From: Reyranella sp.
GTDB taxonomy: Bacteria; Pseudomonadota; Alphaproteobacteria; Reyranellales; Reyranellaceae
Reading direction: 5' to 3'
DNA: 42,082 nt
Assembly: GCA_019750135.1 (NCBI GenBank)
Contig: JAIEOV010000068.1
Span: 1 to 42,082, forward strand
Part shown: positions 1 through 7,254 of the stretch, in pieces
Numbering within the stretch: the first letter of the stretch is position 1
Layout of the letters: the number at the start of each line of letters is the position of its first letter
The notes under the pieces: generated by a model
Databases searched by the model: none
What the model was told of the DNA's origin: nothing
The model's input: only the letters and a program-made list of their open reading frames with translations
Program-made: the position numbers and the translations under genes

Positions 1-223
1 TGCCGGCGCGCGGTGCCGCGGCGAGGCGGACGATGCCCGCCTCGGCCTCGCCGGTGCGACGGGCAAGCCCGCCGGCCAGGTCGTAGCCGCCCGCGCCGGC
101 GTGCGTGTCGAGCACGAACAGCTTCTTGTCCTTGGCCGTCAGCAGGCGGAGCAGCTCGCACAGCGCGGTGTGTTTCAGGACGTCGGCGAAGTTCCCGGCG
201 TGGTAGCCGTGGCGGTAGTTCAT
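1..223 (-). CDS. rlmJ: RlmJ, 23S rRNA (adenine2030-N6)-methyltransferase, N-terminal part
   Basis: The minus strand from the ATG at 223 reads MNYRHGYHAGNFADVLKH, the hallmark N terminus of RlmJ, followed by LFVLDTHAGAGGYDL, the SAM-binding motif I region. About 74 residues are visible before the window ends; the family is about 280 residues long. RlmJ methylates N6 of A2030 in 23S rRNA during ribosome assembly in the cytoplasm. The start overlaps the stop of the upstream minus-strand gene as ATGA (220-223), so the two are probably translated in a coupled way. The fragment is too short to check the catalytic DPPY motif, but the N terminus is distinctive and I am confident of the family. Confidence 0.9.
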   Translation of the reverse strand, partial: MNYRHGYHAGNFADVLKHTALCELLRLLTAKDKKLFVLDTHAGAGGYDLAGGLARRTGEAEAGIVRLAAAPRAG

Positions 224-897
224 CGACCGACCATCGCCACGGTATTGCAGGCGCCGAACGGCCTCGCCTTCAGCATGCCTGCGTCGATCAACGCCGCGCG
301 ATCATCCGGGCAGAATTCGGCCGGCTTGGCATCCAACTCCGGGAGACTGCGCGGAAAGGCCATGACGCATCCGCCGCTTCGCAATCCGGCCAGGACGGCA
401 AGAGACTTCAGCATCAGCTTGTAGAGCCGGTCGCCCGTGATGTCCGACACGTGCTTGCGGGACAGGCCGCGTTCGGTTGGCACCAGGCGGATGACGGATA
501 TGACCGCGGCGTTGCCGCCGTCGATCGGAGTGTTGGCGAACACGTAATTGAGGCCTGAAACCTTCAGATCATGGGGCAGGATCAGATATCTGAACCGGCG
601 CCCCGGCTCTCCGTCCGTTGCACGGGCAAACAGGGGAACGACCTTGTCGGCGTCGAGTTGGCTCGGCGTTGCCAGAAGATCGCGCGTGAGCGGCAGGTCG
701 AGCGTCGTGGCCCGGACAGGTGCCACCAGGACACGACCCAGTTCACAGACCAGGCCCTCGACGAAGTCGGCATCCTTGAGCGACGGATGAAGGTAGATCA
801 CCACCTCGTCCGGTGCCGCGAGCCGCGGCTGGGCCGCCGCAGCACCGGCAGTGAAAAACGCAAGAACAGCGACAAGGATACCGAATCGGGACACCAT
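220..897 (-). CDS. Archaemetzincin-like secreted protein lacking the zinc site
   Basis: A 225-residue protein with an N-terminal signal peptide (residues 1 to about 22, ending AAAAQ). The C-terminal part follows the archaemetzincin pattern: SGGCVMAF at 174-181, a family-like segment at 183-190 and EFCPDDR at 194-200 match the region after the metalloprotease helix. Where the family has HExxHxxGxxHC, this protein reads LKSLAVLAGLRS (163-174): no histidine, no glutamate. I therefore infer a non-catalytic homologue or pseudoprotease, probably periplasmic. It is coupled to rlmJ by an ATGA overlap and diverges from the amidase operon. No Shine-Dalgarno sequence is obvious before the ATG. The family assignment rests on motif spacing read by eye. 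Confidence 0.7.
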   Translation of the reverse strand: MVSRFGILVAVLAFFTAGAAAAQPRLAAPDEVVIYLHPSLKDADFVEGLVCELGRVLVAPVRATTLDLPLTRDLLATPSQLDADKVVPLFARATDGEPGRRFRYLILPHDLKVSGLNYVFANTPIDGGNAAVISVIRLVPTERGLSRKHVSDITGDRLYKLMLKSLAVLAGLRSGGCVMAFPRSLPELDAKPAEFCPDDRAALIDAGMLKARPFGACNTVAMVGR

Positions 898-990
898 GAC
901 GGCGAGTTTACCGGCAACGGTCGCGCGGCGTTAGTTTTTGGTGGTTGGCCGGGCACGGACTGTGCTTCAACCGAGGCCAGAGGGGAGATC

Positions 991-1929
991 ATGGCCAATC
1001 ACGAACTGAATTCATCGCCCGAGACCTGTCACTGGGGCTACTTCGACAGCCAGCTCAAGCCCGCGTTGCGCATCAAGTCGGGCGACATCGCCACCATCCA
1101 TTGCGTCTCGGGTTCGACCGAGATCCTGCCCGGCGATCCGTTCAATGTGCTGCCCGAGCACCGCGAGATCCTGGGGGCCCTCAAGCCGCATCTCGGGCGC
1201 CACATCCTGACCGGTCCGGTCCATGTCGAAGGCGCCGAGCGCGGCGATGCGCTGGCGGTCGAGGTGCTGGACATCAAGTTCCGCACCAACTGGGGCTGGA
1301 ACGTGCAGCGGCCGCTCGCCGGCACCCTGCCCGAGGACTTTCCCTTCTACCGCCTGACCCACATCCCGATCGATTCCAACCGTGGCGTCTGCACCATGCC
1401 GTGGGGACTGGAGATCGAGCTCAAGCCGTTCTTCGGCATCATGGGCAACGCGCCGCCGCCCGAATGGGGCCAGTGCAGTTCGATCGAGCCGCGCGCCTTC
1501 GGCGGCAACATCGACAACAAGCACTTCCAGGTCGGCAGCACGGTCTACCTGCCGGTGTTCGCCGAGGGCGGCCTGTTCTCGACCGGCGACGGCCACGGCG
1601 TGCAGGGCGACGGCGAGGTGAACCTGACGGCGCTCGAGACGTCGCTGAGCGGGACCTTTCGCTTCACCGTCCGCAAGGACATGAAGCTCAACAACCCGCG
1701 CTGCGAGACCGCGACGCACTGGATCACCCACGGCTTCGACCACGATCTCGACGACGCCGCCAAGGAAGCGTTGCGCGACATGATCCGCCTGATCTCGGCC
1801 AAGACAGGTCTGTCGGCCGCCGACGCCTATATGCTGTGCAGCCTGCAGGGCGACCTGCACGTCACCCAGACCGTGGACGGCCACAAGGGCATCCATTGCA
1901 TGATCGCCAAGAAGGTGATCGGCGGGTGA
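991..1929 (+). CDS. Acetamidase/formamidase family protein
   Basis: A 312-residue cytoplasmic protein of the FmdA/AmdA family, which hydrolyses formamide, acetamide or similar short amides to ammonia and the acid. The signature block runs from GGN (171-173) through STVYLPVFAEGG to STGDGHGVQGDGEV (197-210), the metal and active-site segment of the family. I chose the ATG at 991 because AGGGGAG at 981-987 precedes it and the homology begins there; the open frame extends further upstream without family similarity. It is first in an operon: the next gene starts with a GTG overlapping its TGA. The true substrate is not evident, and larger amides or carbamates are possible. Confidence 0.88.
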   Translation: MANHELNSSPETCHWGYFDSQLKPALRIKSGDIATIHCVSGSTEILPGDPFNVLPEHREILGALKPHLGRHILTGPVHVEGAERGDALAVEVLDIKFRTNWGWNVQRPLAGTLPEDFPFYRLTHIPIDSNRGVCTMPWGLEIELKPFFGIMGNAPPPEWGQCSSIEPRAFGGNIDNKHFQVGSTVYLPVFAEGGLFSTGDGHGVQGDGEVNLTALETSLSGTFRFTVRKDMKLNNPRCETATHWITHGFDHDLDDAAKEALRDMIRLISAKTGLSAADAYMLCSLQGDLHVTQTVDGHKGIHCMIAKKVIGG

Positions 1930-2291
1930 GCCAAGACCTCGCCGGCGCCTGGCAGCTGGTGAGTTGGTCGTTCGAGTACGAGGACGGTCGGCCCAGCGAG
2001 TTTCCCTTGGGCCGCCAGGCACGTGGCCTCCTGCTCTACACGCCGGGAGGTCAGGTCAGCGCGACCTTGATGGGCAGCGAGCCGTCCGGCTCCCTCGCCT
2101 ACGCCGGCCGCTATGACGTGCGCGATGGCGCGGTCTATCATTCGATCGAGATCGCGACCGACCCGACGCTGGTGGGGATGACGACGACTCGACACATCGC
2201 ACGGGAGGGCGACGTGCTGACACTTTCGGGGCCGGACTTCCGCGCCGGCACGGGGCGCAGCCAGAAGATCGTGTGGCGGCGCCTGCCATGA
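1926..2291 (+). CDS. Lipocalin-like domain protein
   Basis: A 121-residue protein consisting of a single lipocalin-like domain (the PF13924 type): an opening LAGAWQLVSW motif, alternating beta strands and a closing QKIVWRRLP strand. No signal peptide is seen, so it is probably cytoplasmic. The start is a GTG at 1926 that overlaps the amidase stop as GTGA, and its own stop overlaps the next ATG as ATGA, so all three proteins are likely made together. Members of this family are usually unannotated small-molecule binders or accessory proteins of hydrolases. A role in delivering substrate to the neighbouring amidase is only a guess. Confidence 0.82.
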   Translation: MSQDLAGAWQLVSWSFEYEDGRPSEFPLGRQARGLLLYTPGGQVSATLMGSEPSGSLAYAGRYDVRDGAVYHSIEIATDPTLVGMTTTRHIAREGDVLTLSGPDFRAGTGRSQKIVWRRLP

Positions 2292-3397
2292 GCAAGCCGA
2301 GCCTGATCGGCGACGCGGCTGGCCGCCACGACGAAGCGGCCTGGTCGCGCCATGCCATCGAGCTGATCCAGAACGACCAGCGTCGTTCGGCCGATACCCA
2401 TCTGCTGAAACTTTACCTGCCCGCCTTCGAGGGCATCGACATCTACCTCAAGGACGAGTCGACGCATCCGACAGGCAGCCTGAAGCATCGGCTGGCGCGC
2501 TCGCTCTTCCTGTACGGCATCTGCAACGGACGCATCCGTCACGGCACGCCGATCGTCGAGGCCTCGTCGGGCTCGACGGCGATCTCCGAGGCCTATTTCG
2601 CGCGCATGCTGGGATTGCCGTTCCATGCCGTGATGTCAGCCAGCACCTCGCAGGAGAAGGTCCAGGAGATCGAGCGCCAGGGCGGCAAGTGCCACCTGGT
2701 CGCCGACGGCAAGGGCATCTACCCCGCCGCCGAGGAACTCGCAGCCAGTCTGGGTGGCGTCTATATGGACCAGTTCACCTACGCCGAGCGCGCCACCGAC
2801 TGGCGCGGCAACAACAACATCGCCGAATCGATCTTCGAGCAGATGAGCCGCGAGGAGCATCCGGTGCCCGCCTGGATCGTCATGAGCGCCGGCACCGGCG
2901 GCACGACCGCCACGCTCGGCCGCTATATCCGCTACAGGCGCCTGGCAACACGCCTCTGCGCGGCCGATCCCGAATACTCGGCCTTCTTCGAGGCCTTCGA
3001 CACCGGCAACATGGCGGCGACCTGCGAGCGCGGCTCGCGCATCGAGGGCATCGGCCGGCCGCGCGTCGAGCCGTCGTTCATCCCCAAGGTGATCGACCAC
3101 ATGATGCGCGTGCCCGACGAGGCGGCTCTGGCCGCCATGCGCGTGCTGTCGCGCCGGCTGGGCCGCCGGGTCGGCGGCTCGACCGGCACCAACTTCCACG
3201 CACTCTGCATCATGGCCTCGCGCATGAAGGCCGAAGGAGAGAAGGGCTCGCTGGTGACGCTGATCTGCGATTCGGGCGAGCGCTACGGCCACACTTATTA
3301 CAGCGACGAGTGGATCGCGGCCCAGGGCTTCGATCTTGCCCCGCGCGAACGCCGCCTCGAGGCGTTCCTCGAAGGCGGCTCGCTCGACGCTTCTTGA
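2288..3397 (+). CDS. PLP-dependent cysteine synthase-family enzyme, Cds1-like
   Basis: A 369-residue fold-type II PLP enzyme. The PLP lysine is K66 in TGSLKHR, the substrate loop is ASSGSTAIS (92-100) and the phosphate-binding loop is AGTGGT (201-206). The C terminus contains ICDSGERYGHTYYSDEW. This combination, with a polar insert before the Gly-rich loop, resembles L-cysteine desulfhydrase Cds1 (yeast, Mycobacterium Rv3684), which releases hydrogen sulfide, pyruvate and ammonia from cysteine. Cysteine synthase or another beta-elimination is possible. The start ATG overlaps the previous stop (ATGA). A 10-bp stem-loop follows directly after the stop, so the operon probably ends here. Confidence 0.85.
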   Translation: MSKPSLIGDAAGRHDEAAWSRHAIELIQNDQRRSADTHLLKLYLPAFEGIDIYLKDESTHPTGSLKHRLARSLFLYGICNGRIRHGTPIVEASSGSTAISEAYFARMLGLPFHAVMSASTSQEKVQEIERQGGKCHLVADGKGIYPAAEELAASLGGVYMDQFTYAERATDWRGNNNIAESIFEQMSREEHPVPAWIVMSAGTGGTTATLGRYIRYRRLATRLCAADPEYSAFFEAFDTGNMAATCERGSRIEGIGRPRVEPSFIPKVIDHMMRVPDEAALAAMRVLSRRLGRRVGGSTGTNFHALCIMASRMKAEGEKGSLVTLICDSGERYGHTYYSDEWIAAQGFDLAPRERRLEAFLEGGSLDAS

Positions 3398-3427
3398 TCC
3401 GGGCAGTTGCAAGAGCGACTGCCCGGA
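3398..3427. terminator. Stem-loop between convergent genes
   Basis: A perfect 10-bp inverted repeat (arms 3398-3407 and 3418-3427, 10-nt loop) begins one base after the stop of the PLP enzyme gene and lies 31 bases before the convergent lipoprotein stop. No T-run follows on either strand, so it may be a weak or bidirectional terminator or an RNA 3'-end stabiliser. Confidence 0.55.
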
Positions 3428-3457
3428 AAGTCTCACGCTGCGTTCAGCTGCACTTGT

Positions 3458-4747
3458 TCAGCTGCATTTGCCGACCGGCTTGAACTCGACGCGCCGGTCG
3501 AGCGCGTCGCTGAGGTCGTCCTTGCCGGTGCCGACCATGTTCTGGTTCGACCCGGATCCGACGGTGACCAACCGGCTGCCGAGCTGGGGCGCATCGGCAT
3601 CCAATCGCCGCTTCACGTACTCGGCGCGCTGCAGCGACAGCCGCTCGTTGACCTGCGGCGAGCCGGTGCGGCTGGTGTGCCCCGATATCTCGATACAGTC
3701 GTTGGCCTTGGCCGTGTACTGCGCCGACTGCGTTGCGATCTGCTGCAGCCAGACCGGATACTGCCCGCTCACCGCCTGGTCCTGGTAAAACTGGGTCGAG
3801 CCCGGCTGGAACAGGAACTTCACGGCCAGGCGATTGCGCTTCAGGCCATAGCCCACGGCTTCGCCGAAGGCGTTGGCGGCTTGCGCTTCCTGGTTCATCC
3901 GCAGGTACGACAGGTAGACGCCGTTGTACGCCTTGAGCTGGTCGCCGTAGGGCGACCGCTTGGCCGTCGAATAGAGGTCGAGCGCCGTCTGGTAGGAGCC
4001 GGCGTTGAAGGCGTCGTCGCCCTGGCTGATCAGCGAGGCGGTGGTCAGGCCCTCGAGGAAGTCCTTGCTGACCGTGTCGCCGACCTTCGAGCCCTGACAG
4101 GTGACGATGTAGGCCTGTGTCGCCGGATCGGCCGTCCATACCGGACTGTGACGGAACACCGTCGTCGGCGTGCCGTCGACGCCGGCAATCGCGGCGCGCG
4201 CGACGCTCTTGGCGACGACCTTGCCGGTCTTGAGGTCGACCAGCACGAGGCAGAAGCGATAGGCTTCGCGCGGACCGGTCGTCTGGTTCTGCCCGTTGAC
4301 CGGCGTGAAGGTGCCGACGAGCACCATCGGTGCATCCTTCAACGCGCCCGGCGAGAAGCGCTCGACGGAGAAACGCGGATACTGCCGCTGCACGAGGTCG
4401 ATGACCCGGCTCTGGATGTTCTCCGTCGCGGCCGACGTGTAGCCCGTGACGCCGTCGACGAGAGGATCGATGACGACGCGATACGATCCCTGCGGAGCGT
4501 TCGTGAACACGGCGTTGGCCGCGTTCGCCACTGCCTGATCGAACGGCAGGATCGGCGGCAGCGGCGCCGGCGCGGCCGCCTGCTGCGGTGCCGTCGTGGT
4601 CGGTTGCTGCTCGACACAGGCAACGAGCCCGGCACCGAGAAGTGAGAGGCCAACGAGTGCACCTGATCGCCGAATCGTCCGGGCGAGTCTTGTGACGGGG
4701 TCGTTTGGTTCAGCGGCAATGATCCCGGAGATAGGCTCGGTCTGCAT
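3458..4747 (-). CDS. OmpA-domain outer-membrane lipoprotein with LpoB-like N-domain
   Basis: A 429-residue lipoprotein. A signal peptide ends in the lipobox LVAC (C44); the 25-residue extension before the hydrophobic stretch is long, but no better start is visible. Residues 65-205 (RVVIDPLVDG, FSPGALKDAPMVLVGTFTP, RFCLVLVDLKTGKVVAKS) resemble the CsgG/FlgO/LpoB fold. Residues 236-300 look like a TPR pair. Residues 305-429 are an OmpA C-terminal domain (ISGHTSRTG 354-362, LSLQRAEYV 370-378, DRRVEFK 417-423). In OmpA proteins GHT is normally followed by the Asp that binds diaminopimelate; here it is Ser359, while the Arg is kept (R374). It overlaps the end of the kinase gene by 38 bases and is surely co-expressed with it. 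Confidence 0.85.
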   Translation of the reverse strand: MQTEPISGIIAAEPNDPVTRLARTIRRSGALVGLSLLGAGLVACVEQQPTTTAPQQAAAPAPLPPILPFDQAVANAANAVFTNAPQGSYRVVIDPLVDGVTGYTSAATENIQSRVIDLVQRQYPRFSVERFSPGALKDAPMVLVGTFTPVNGQNQTTGPREAYRFCLVLVDLKTGKVVAKSVARAAIAGVDGTPTTVFRHSPVWTADPATQAYIVTCQGSKVGDTVSKDFLEGLTTASLISQGDDAFNAGSYQTALDLYSTAKRSPYGDQLKAYNGVYLSYLRMNQEAQAANAFGEAVGYGLKRNRLAVKFLFQPGSTQFYQDQAVSGQYPVWLQQIATQSAQYTAKANDCIEISGHTSRTGSPQVNERLSLQRAEYVKRRLDADAPQLGSRLVTVGSGSNQNMVGTGKDDLSDALDRRVEFKPVGKCS

Positions 4748-6707
4748 CGGCGAGAGCTCCCGTTAGTTGGGCGGACTGCAAGATACTCTTGCAACGAGGG
4801 TCACTGGCCGACACTGAAGGCGGCGTTGTCCTCGGCCGAGTATTTGTAACCGGAGTTTGTGGCGTTTGTGCGGGAGTAGTGCGAGGCGCTGCAAGCGACG
4901 CCTCGTTGAGCAGCGAATCCTTCTGCGTCGCTGAGAGAAAACCGGTGACGGGTCGGTTATGTGACTTTTGCCACGCTCCGATCATGTCGCGCGTGCGCGG
5001 GCCGAACGTGCCGTCGACACCCAGGGTGTCGAAACCAAGCGTCTTCAACGCCGATTGAACGCGCTGTCGATCTGCAACCGAAAGATTCAGCGCCGCTTCA
5101 GAAATTTCTGCCGCCTTCTGCATCGCCTCCGCATCGGCCTTGCGCTCGGCTTCGGCCTGCTGCCTGGCTGCCGCTTCGGCTTGCTGCTTCGCCGCCGCTT
5201 CAGCGTCTGCCCTCTGCTTGGCTTCGGCCTCGACCTTTGCCTTCGCATCGGCCTCGGCCTTCTGCCTCGCCTCAGCTTCGGCCTTGCGTCTGGCTTCGGC
5301 TTCGGCCTGTCGCCGCGCGTCGGCCTGTCGCCGCGCGTCGGCCTCCGCCTGCTGCCGGGCCGCTTCGGCTGCCGCCATTTGCCTGGCCAGCGCCTCTGCC
5401 TTCTGCTTTGCCTCGGCTTCGGCTTGCTGCCGTGCGGCCGCTTCGGCAGCGGCCTTCCGTTGGGCTTCGGCCTCCGCCTTCTGTCTGGCTTCAGCCTCGG
5501 CCTGCTGGCGAGCTGCTGCTTCGGCAGCGGCTTTCCGCTTGGCTTCCGCCTGGGCGTCGGCGGCAGCCGACACTTCCGGCTGACGCGCGGCGTCGACGGC
5601 GCCCTGCGGTGAAAGCCAGAAGTATCCAGCAACCAGAACCATGATCAGCGCCAACCCTCCGGCCACCAGAGCGACCCGCCGGCGCCTGGCCGGTGCATGA
5701 ACGACCGCAGGAGAAGCACTGGCAGATCGAGGCGTCGATAATGGCGCTGGGGTTACGTCCGATGCCGTCACCCGCGGCCGCGGAGCGACGATGGTTGCAT
5801 CGCCCATCCGTCCGTCGGCGAACAGCCCACGCCACGCCTCTATCGACTGCGGGCGATCCTCCGCGCGCACCGCCAATCCGGCGTCGATGCCGCGCAGCAG
5901 GCCCGGACGAAAGCCGGCGGGGCGCAGCGTGCTCAAGGGCACGTAGTTCTCCTTGAGCACCCGCTCCATGGCCGTCGGCGGCGGCTGGCCGGCGGTCGCG
6001 AAATAGAGCGTCACGGCGAGGCCGTAAATGTCGGTCCACGGCCCCTGCTCGTCGGACGTGAGCTGCTCAACCGCAGCGTAGCGCGGCGTGAACACGGCGG
6101 TCATAGCCGACGTGCGATCGGCCATCGAGGCGCGCGAGGAGCCGAAGTCGATCAGCGTCGGATCGTCGTTTGCATCGACGATGATGTTCGCCGGCTTGAT
6201 GTCGCGATGGAGAAAGTGCGAGAGGTGAACCTGCTCCAGCCCGTCGAGCAGCTTGTGCGCCAGGCGCTCGACGATCGGCGCCGGAAGCGCACCTTTCCGC
6301 TTGACCCGCTGCTCGAGGGTCTCGCCGCGAAGTAGCGCCATGATCATGTAGGCCGTGCCGTTGGCCTCCAGGAAGTCGTAGACGCGGACGACGGCCGGTG
6401 CGCCTTCGAGCGTCACCAGCGTGCGGGCCTCCTCGAGGAAGCGATCGCGCCCCCAATTGAACGTGTCGCTGTCCGCGCTCGAGCGCGGCACGACCGTCGA
6501 GCCGTGGGTGCGGACGGCGAGCGAGGTCGGCAGATATTCCTTGATGGCGACTTCGCGCTTTAGGAGCGTGTCACGCGCGCGATAGGTGATACCAAAGCCA
6601 CCGTGGCCCAGGACGGAAACCAATTCGTAGTTGCGCAGCCGGGTTCCGGGAGGCAGCGTCCCGTGAAGCTCGCCGTGCGGGACATCTGAATCGGTACCAG
6701 ATCCCAT
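4710..6707 (-). CDS. Transmembrane Ser/Thr kinase with periplasmic coiled coil and peptidoglycan-binding domain
   Basis: A 665-residue protein. The Hanks-type kinase domain spans about 27-300: glycine loop GHGGFG (34-39), VAIK (K56), HRDIKPAN (167-174), DFG (187-189), TPRYAAVEQ (207-215). A Pro/Ser linker leads to RRRR and one membrane helix (345-364). Then comes about 165 residues of Ala/Glu/Gln/Lys/Arg-rich coiled coil (380-545), a PG_binding_1-like domain (about 553-605, VDGTFGPRTRDMIGAWQ) and a C-terminal CKSIL...LRDHCR motif. The catalytic residues are intact. The topology implies a cytoplasmic kinase with a periplasmic arm able to touch peptidoglycan. The overlapping OmpA lipoprotein supports an envelope role. 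The start ATG at 6707 has only a weak AGGG upstream. Confidence 0.9.
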   Translation of the reverse strand: MGSGTDSDVPHGELHGTLPPGTRLRNYELVSVLGHGGFGITYRARDTLLKREVAIKEYLPTSLAVRTHGSTVVPRSSADSDTFNWGRDRFLEEARTLVTLEGAPAVVRVYDFLEANGTAYMIMALLRGETLEQRVKRKGALPAPIVERLAHKLLDGLEQVHLSHFLHRDIKPANIIVDANDDPTLIDFGSSRASMADRTSAMTAVFTPRYAAVEQLTSDEQGPWTDIYGLAVTLYFATAGQPPPTAMERVLKENYVPLSTLRPAGFRPGLLRGIDAGLAVRAEDRPQSIEAWRGLFADGRMGDATIVAPRPRVTASDVTPAPLSTPRSASASPAVVHAPARRRRVALVAGGLALIMVLVAGYFWLSPQGAVDAARQPEVSAAADAQAEAKRKAAAEAAARQQAEAEARQKAEAEAQRKAAAEAAARQQAEAEAKQKAEALARQMAAAEAARQQAEADARRQADARRQAEAEARRKAEAEARQKAEADAKAKVEAEAKQRADAEAAAKQQAEAAARQQAEAERKADAEAMQKAAEISEAALNLSVADRQRVQSALKTLGFDTLGVDGTFGPRTRDMIGAWQKSHNRPVTGFLSATQKDSLLNEASLAAPRTTPAQTPQTPVTNTRPRTTPPSVSASDPRCKSILQSAQLTGALADADRAYLRDHCR
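5090..5575 (-). repeat. Degenerate codon-level repeats encoding the kinase coiled coil
   Basis: Short imperfect repeats of the GCN-GAR-GCN type (read on + as gcctcggc/gcttcggc units) encode tandem AEAxRKAEAEA segments. They are internal to the kinase gene. Repeats of this kind can change copy number by slippage or recombination, which would change the length of the periplasmic stalk. Confidence 0.7.
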
Positions 6708-6795
6708 TCGCTACCCTGGCTGACGGCCTCATGGCGCATTTTACGGCCGACCGATCCGCCGTTTCCAGCAGCAAGCACTGCGACTGAGGCGGAAT

Positions 6796-7239
6796 TCAGG
6801 GCGCCGGTTCGACGCTGAGCTCCGTGCCGTTCACCGCCGTCACGCGCACGCGCGCGCCGGCCACCATGTCGGGACCGGTGACGGTCCAGCTGCCGTCGCC
6901 CACCTTCACGCGGCCGCGGCCGTTCAGGATCGGCGCGTCGAGCACGATGGTCTTGCCGATCATGGCGTCGCCACGGGCATTGATCGTGGCGTCCTGGGGA
7001 CGCCCCTGCTGCAGGCGCTTGAGCGTCGGGCGCAGCACGACCGCGGAAGCGACCGAGACGATGGCGAAGACGAAGAGCTGCAGCTCGAGCGAGAGATCCG
7101 ACGCGACCAGCAGGAAGGCGCCGACGGCCGCCGCGCCGACTGCCAGGAACAGGAAGACGATGCCTGGCAGCATCATCTCGAACACCAGCAGGACGGCGGC
7201 GAAGGCCCACCAATACCAGAACAGGATCTTGAAGCTCAT
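6796..7239 (-). CDS. NfeD-like membrane protein
   Basis: A 147-residue protein with two or three N-terminal membrane helices (about 6-73; WYWWAFAAVLLVFEMMLPG, FLFLAVGAAAVGAFLLV) and a C-terminal OB-fold domain (about 88-145) containing IGKTIVLDAPILNGRGRVKVGDGSW, the short NfeD pattern. NfeD partners stomatin/SPFH proteins at the inner membrane; the C-terminal domain is thought to help the SPFH assembly. The SPFH gene lies 15 bases upstream on the same strand, the standard pairing for these families. This is the short form, without the ClpP-like protease domain of long NfeD. Confidence 0.9.
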   Translation of the reverse strand: MSFKILFWYWWAFAAVLLVFEMMLPGIVFLFLAVGAAAVGAFLLVASDLSLELQLFVFAIVSVASAVVLRPTLKRLQQGRPQDATINARGDAMIGKTIVLDAPILNGRGRVKVGDGSWTVTGPDMVAGARVRVTAVNGTELSVEPAP

Positions 7240-7254
7240 GGCTCGATCGCCCGC

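Noticed and set aside
13..558. Plus-strand open frames at the left edge
   Set aside because: They lie over rlmJ and the archaemetzincin-like gene on the other strand; their translations are Arg/Ala-rich with no family motif.
1012..2022. Long minus-strand frame over the amidase
   Set aside because: Shadow of a well-supported gene, with typical antisense composition (Val/Ala/Asp/Arg-rich, no motifs).
3407..4645. 412-codon plus-strand frame
   Set aside because: Opposite the OmpA lipoprotein, whose lipobox and OmpA motifs are convincing; the plus frame shows nothing recognisable.
4961..5644. Leu/Arg/Pro-rich plus-strand frames and a possible CRISPR-like repeat
   Set aside because: The periodicity is that of the kinase coiled coil read backwards; units are short, unequal and without spacers.
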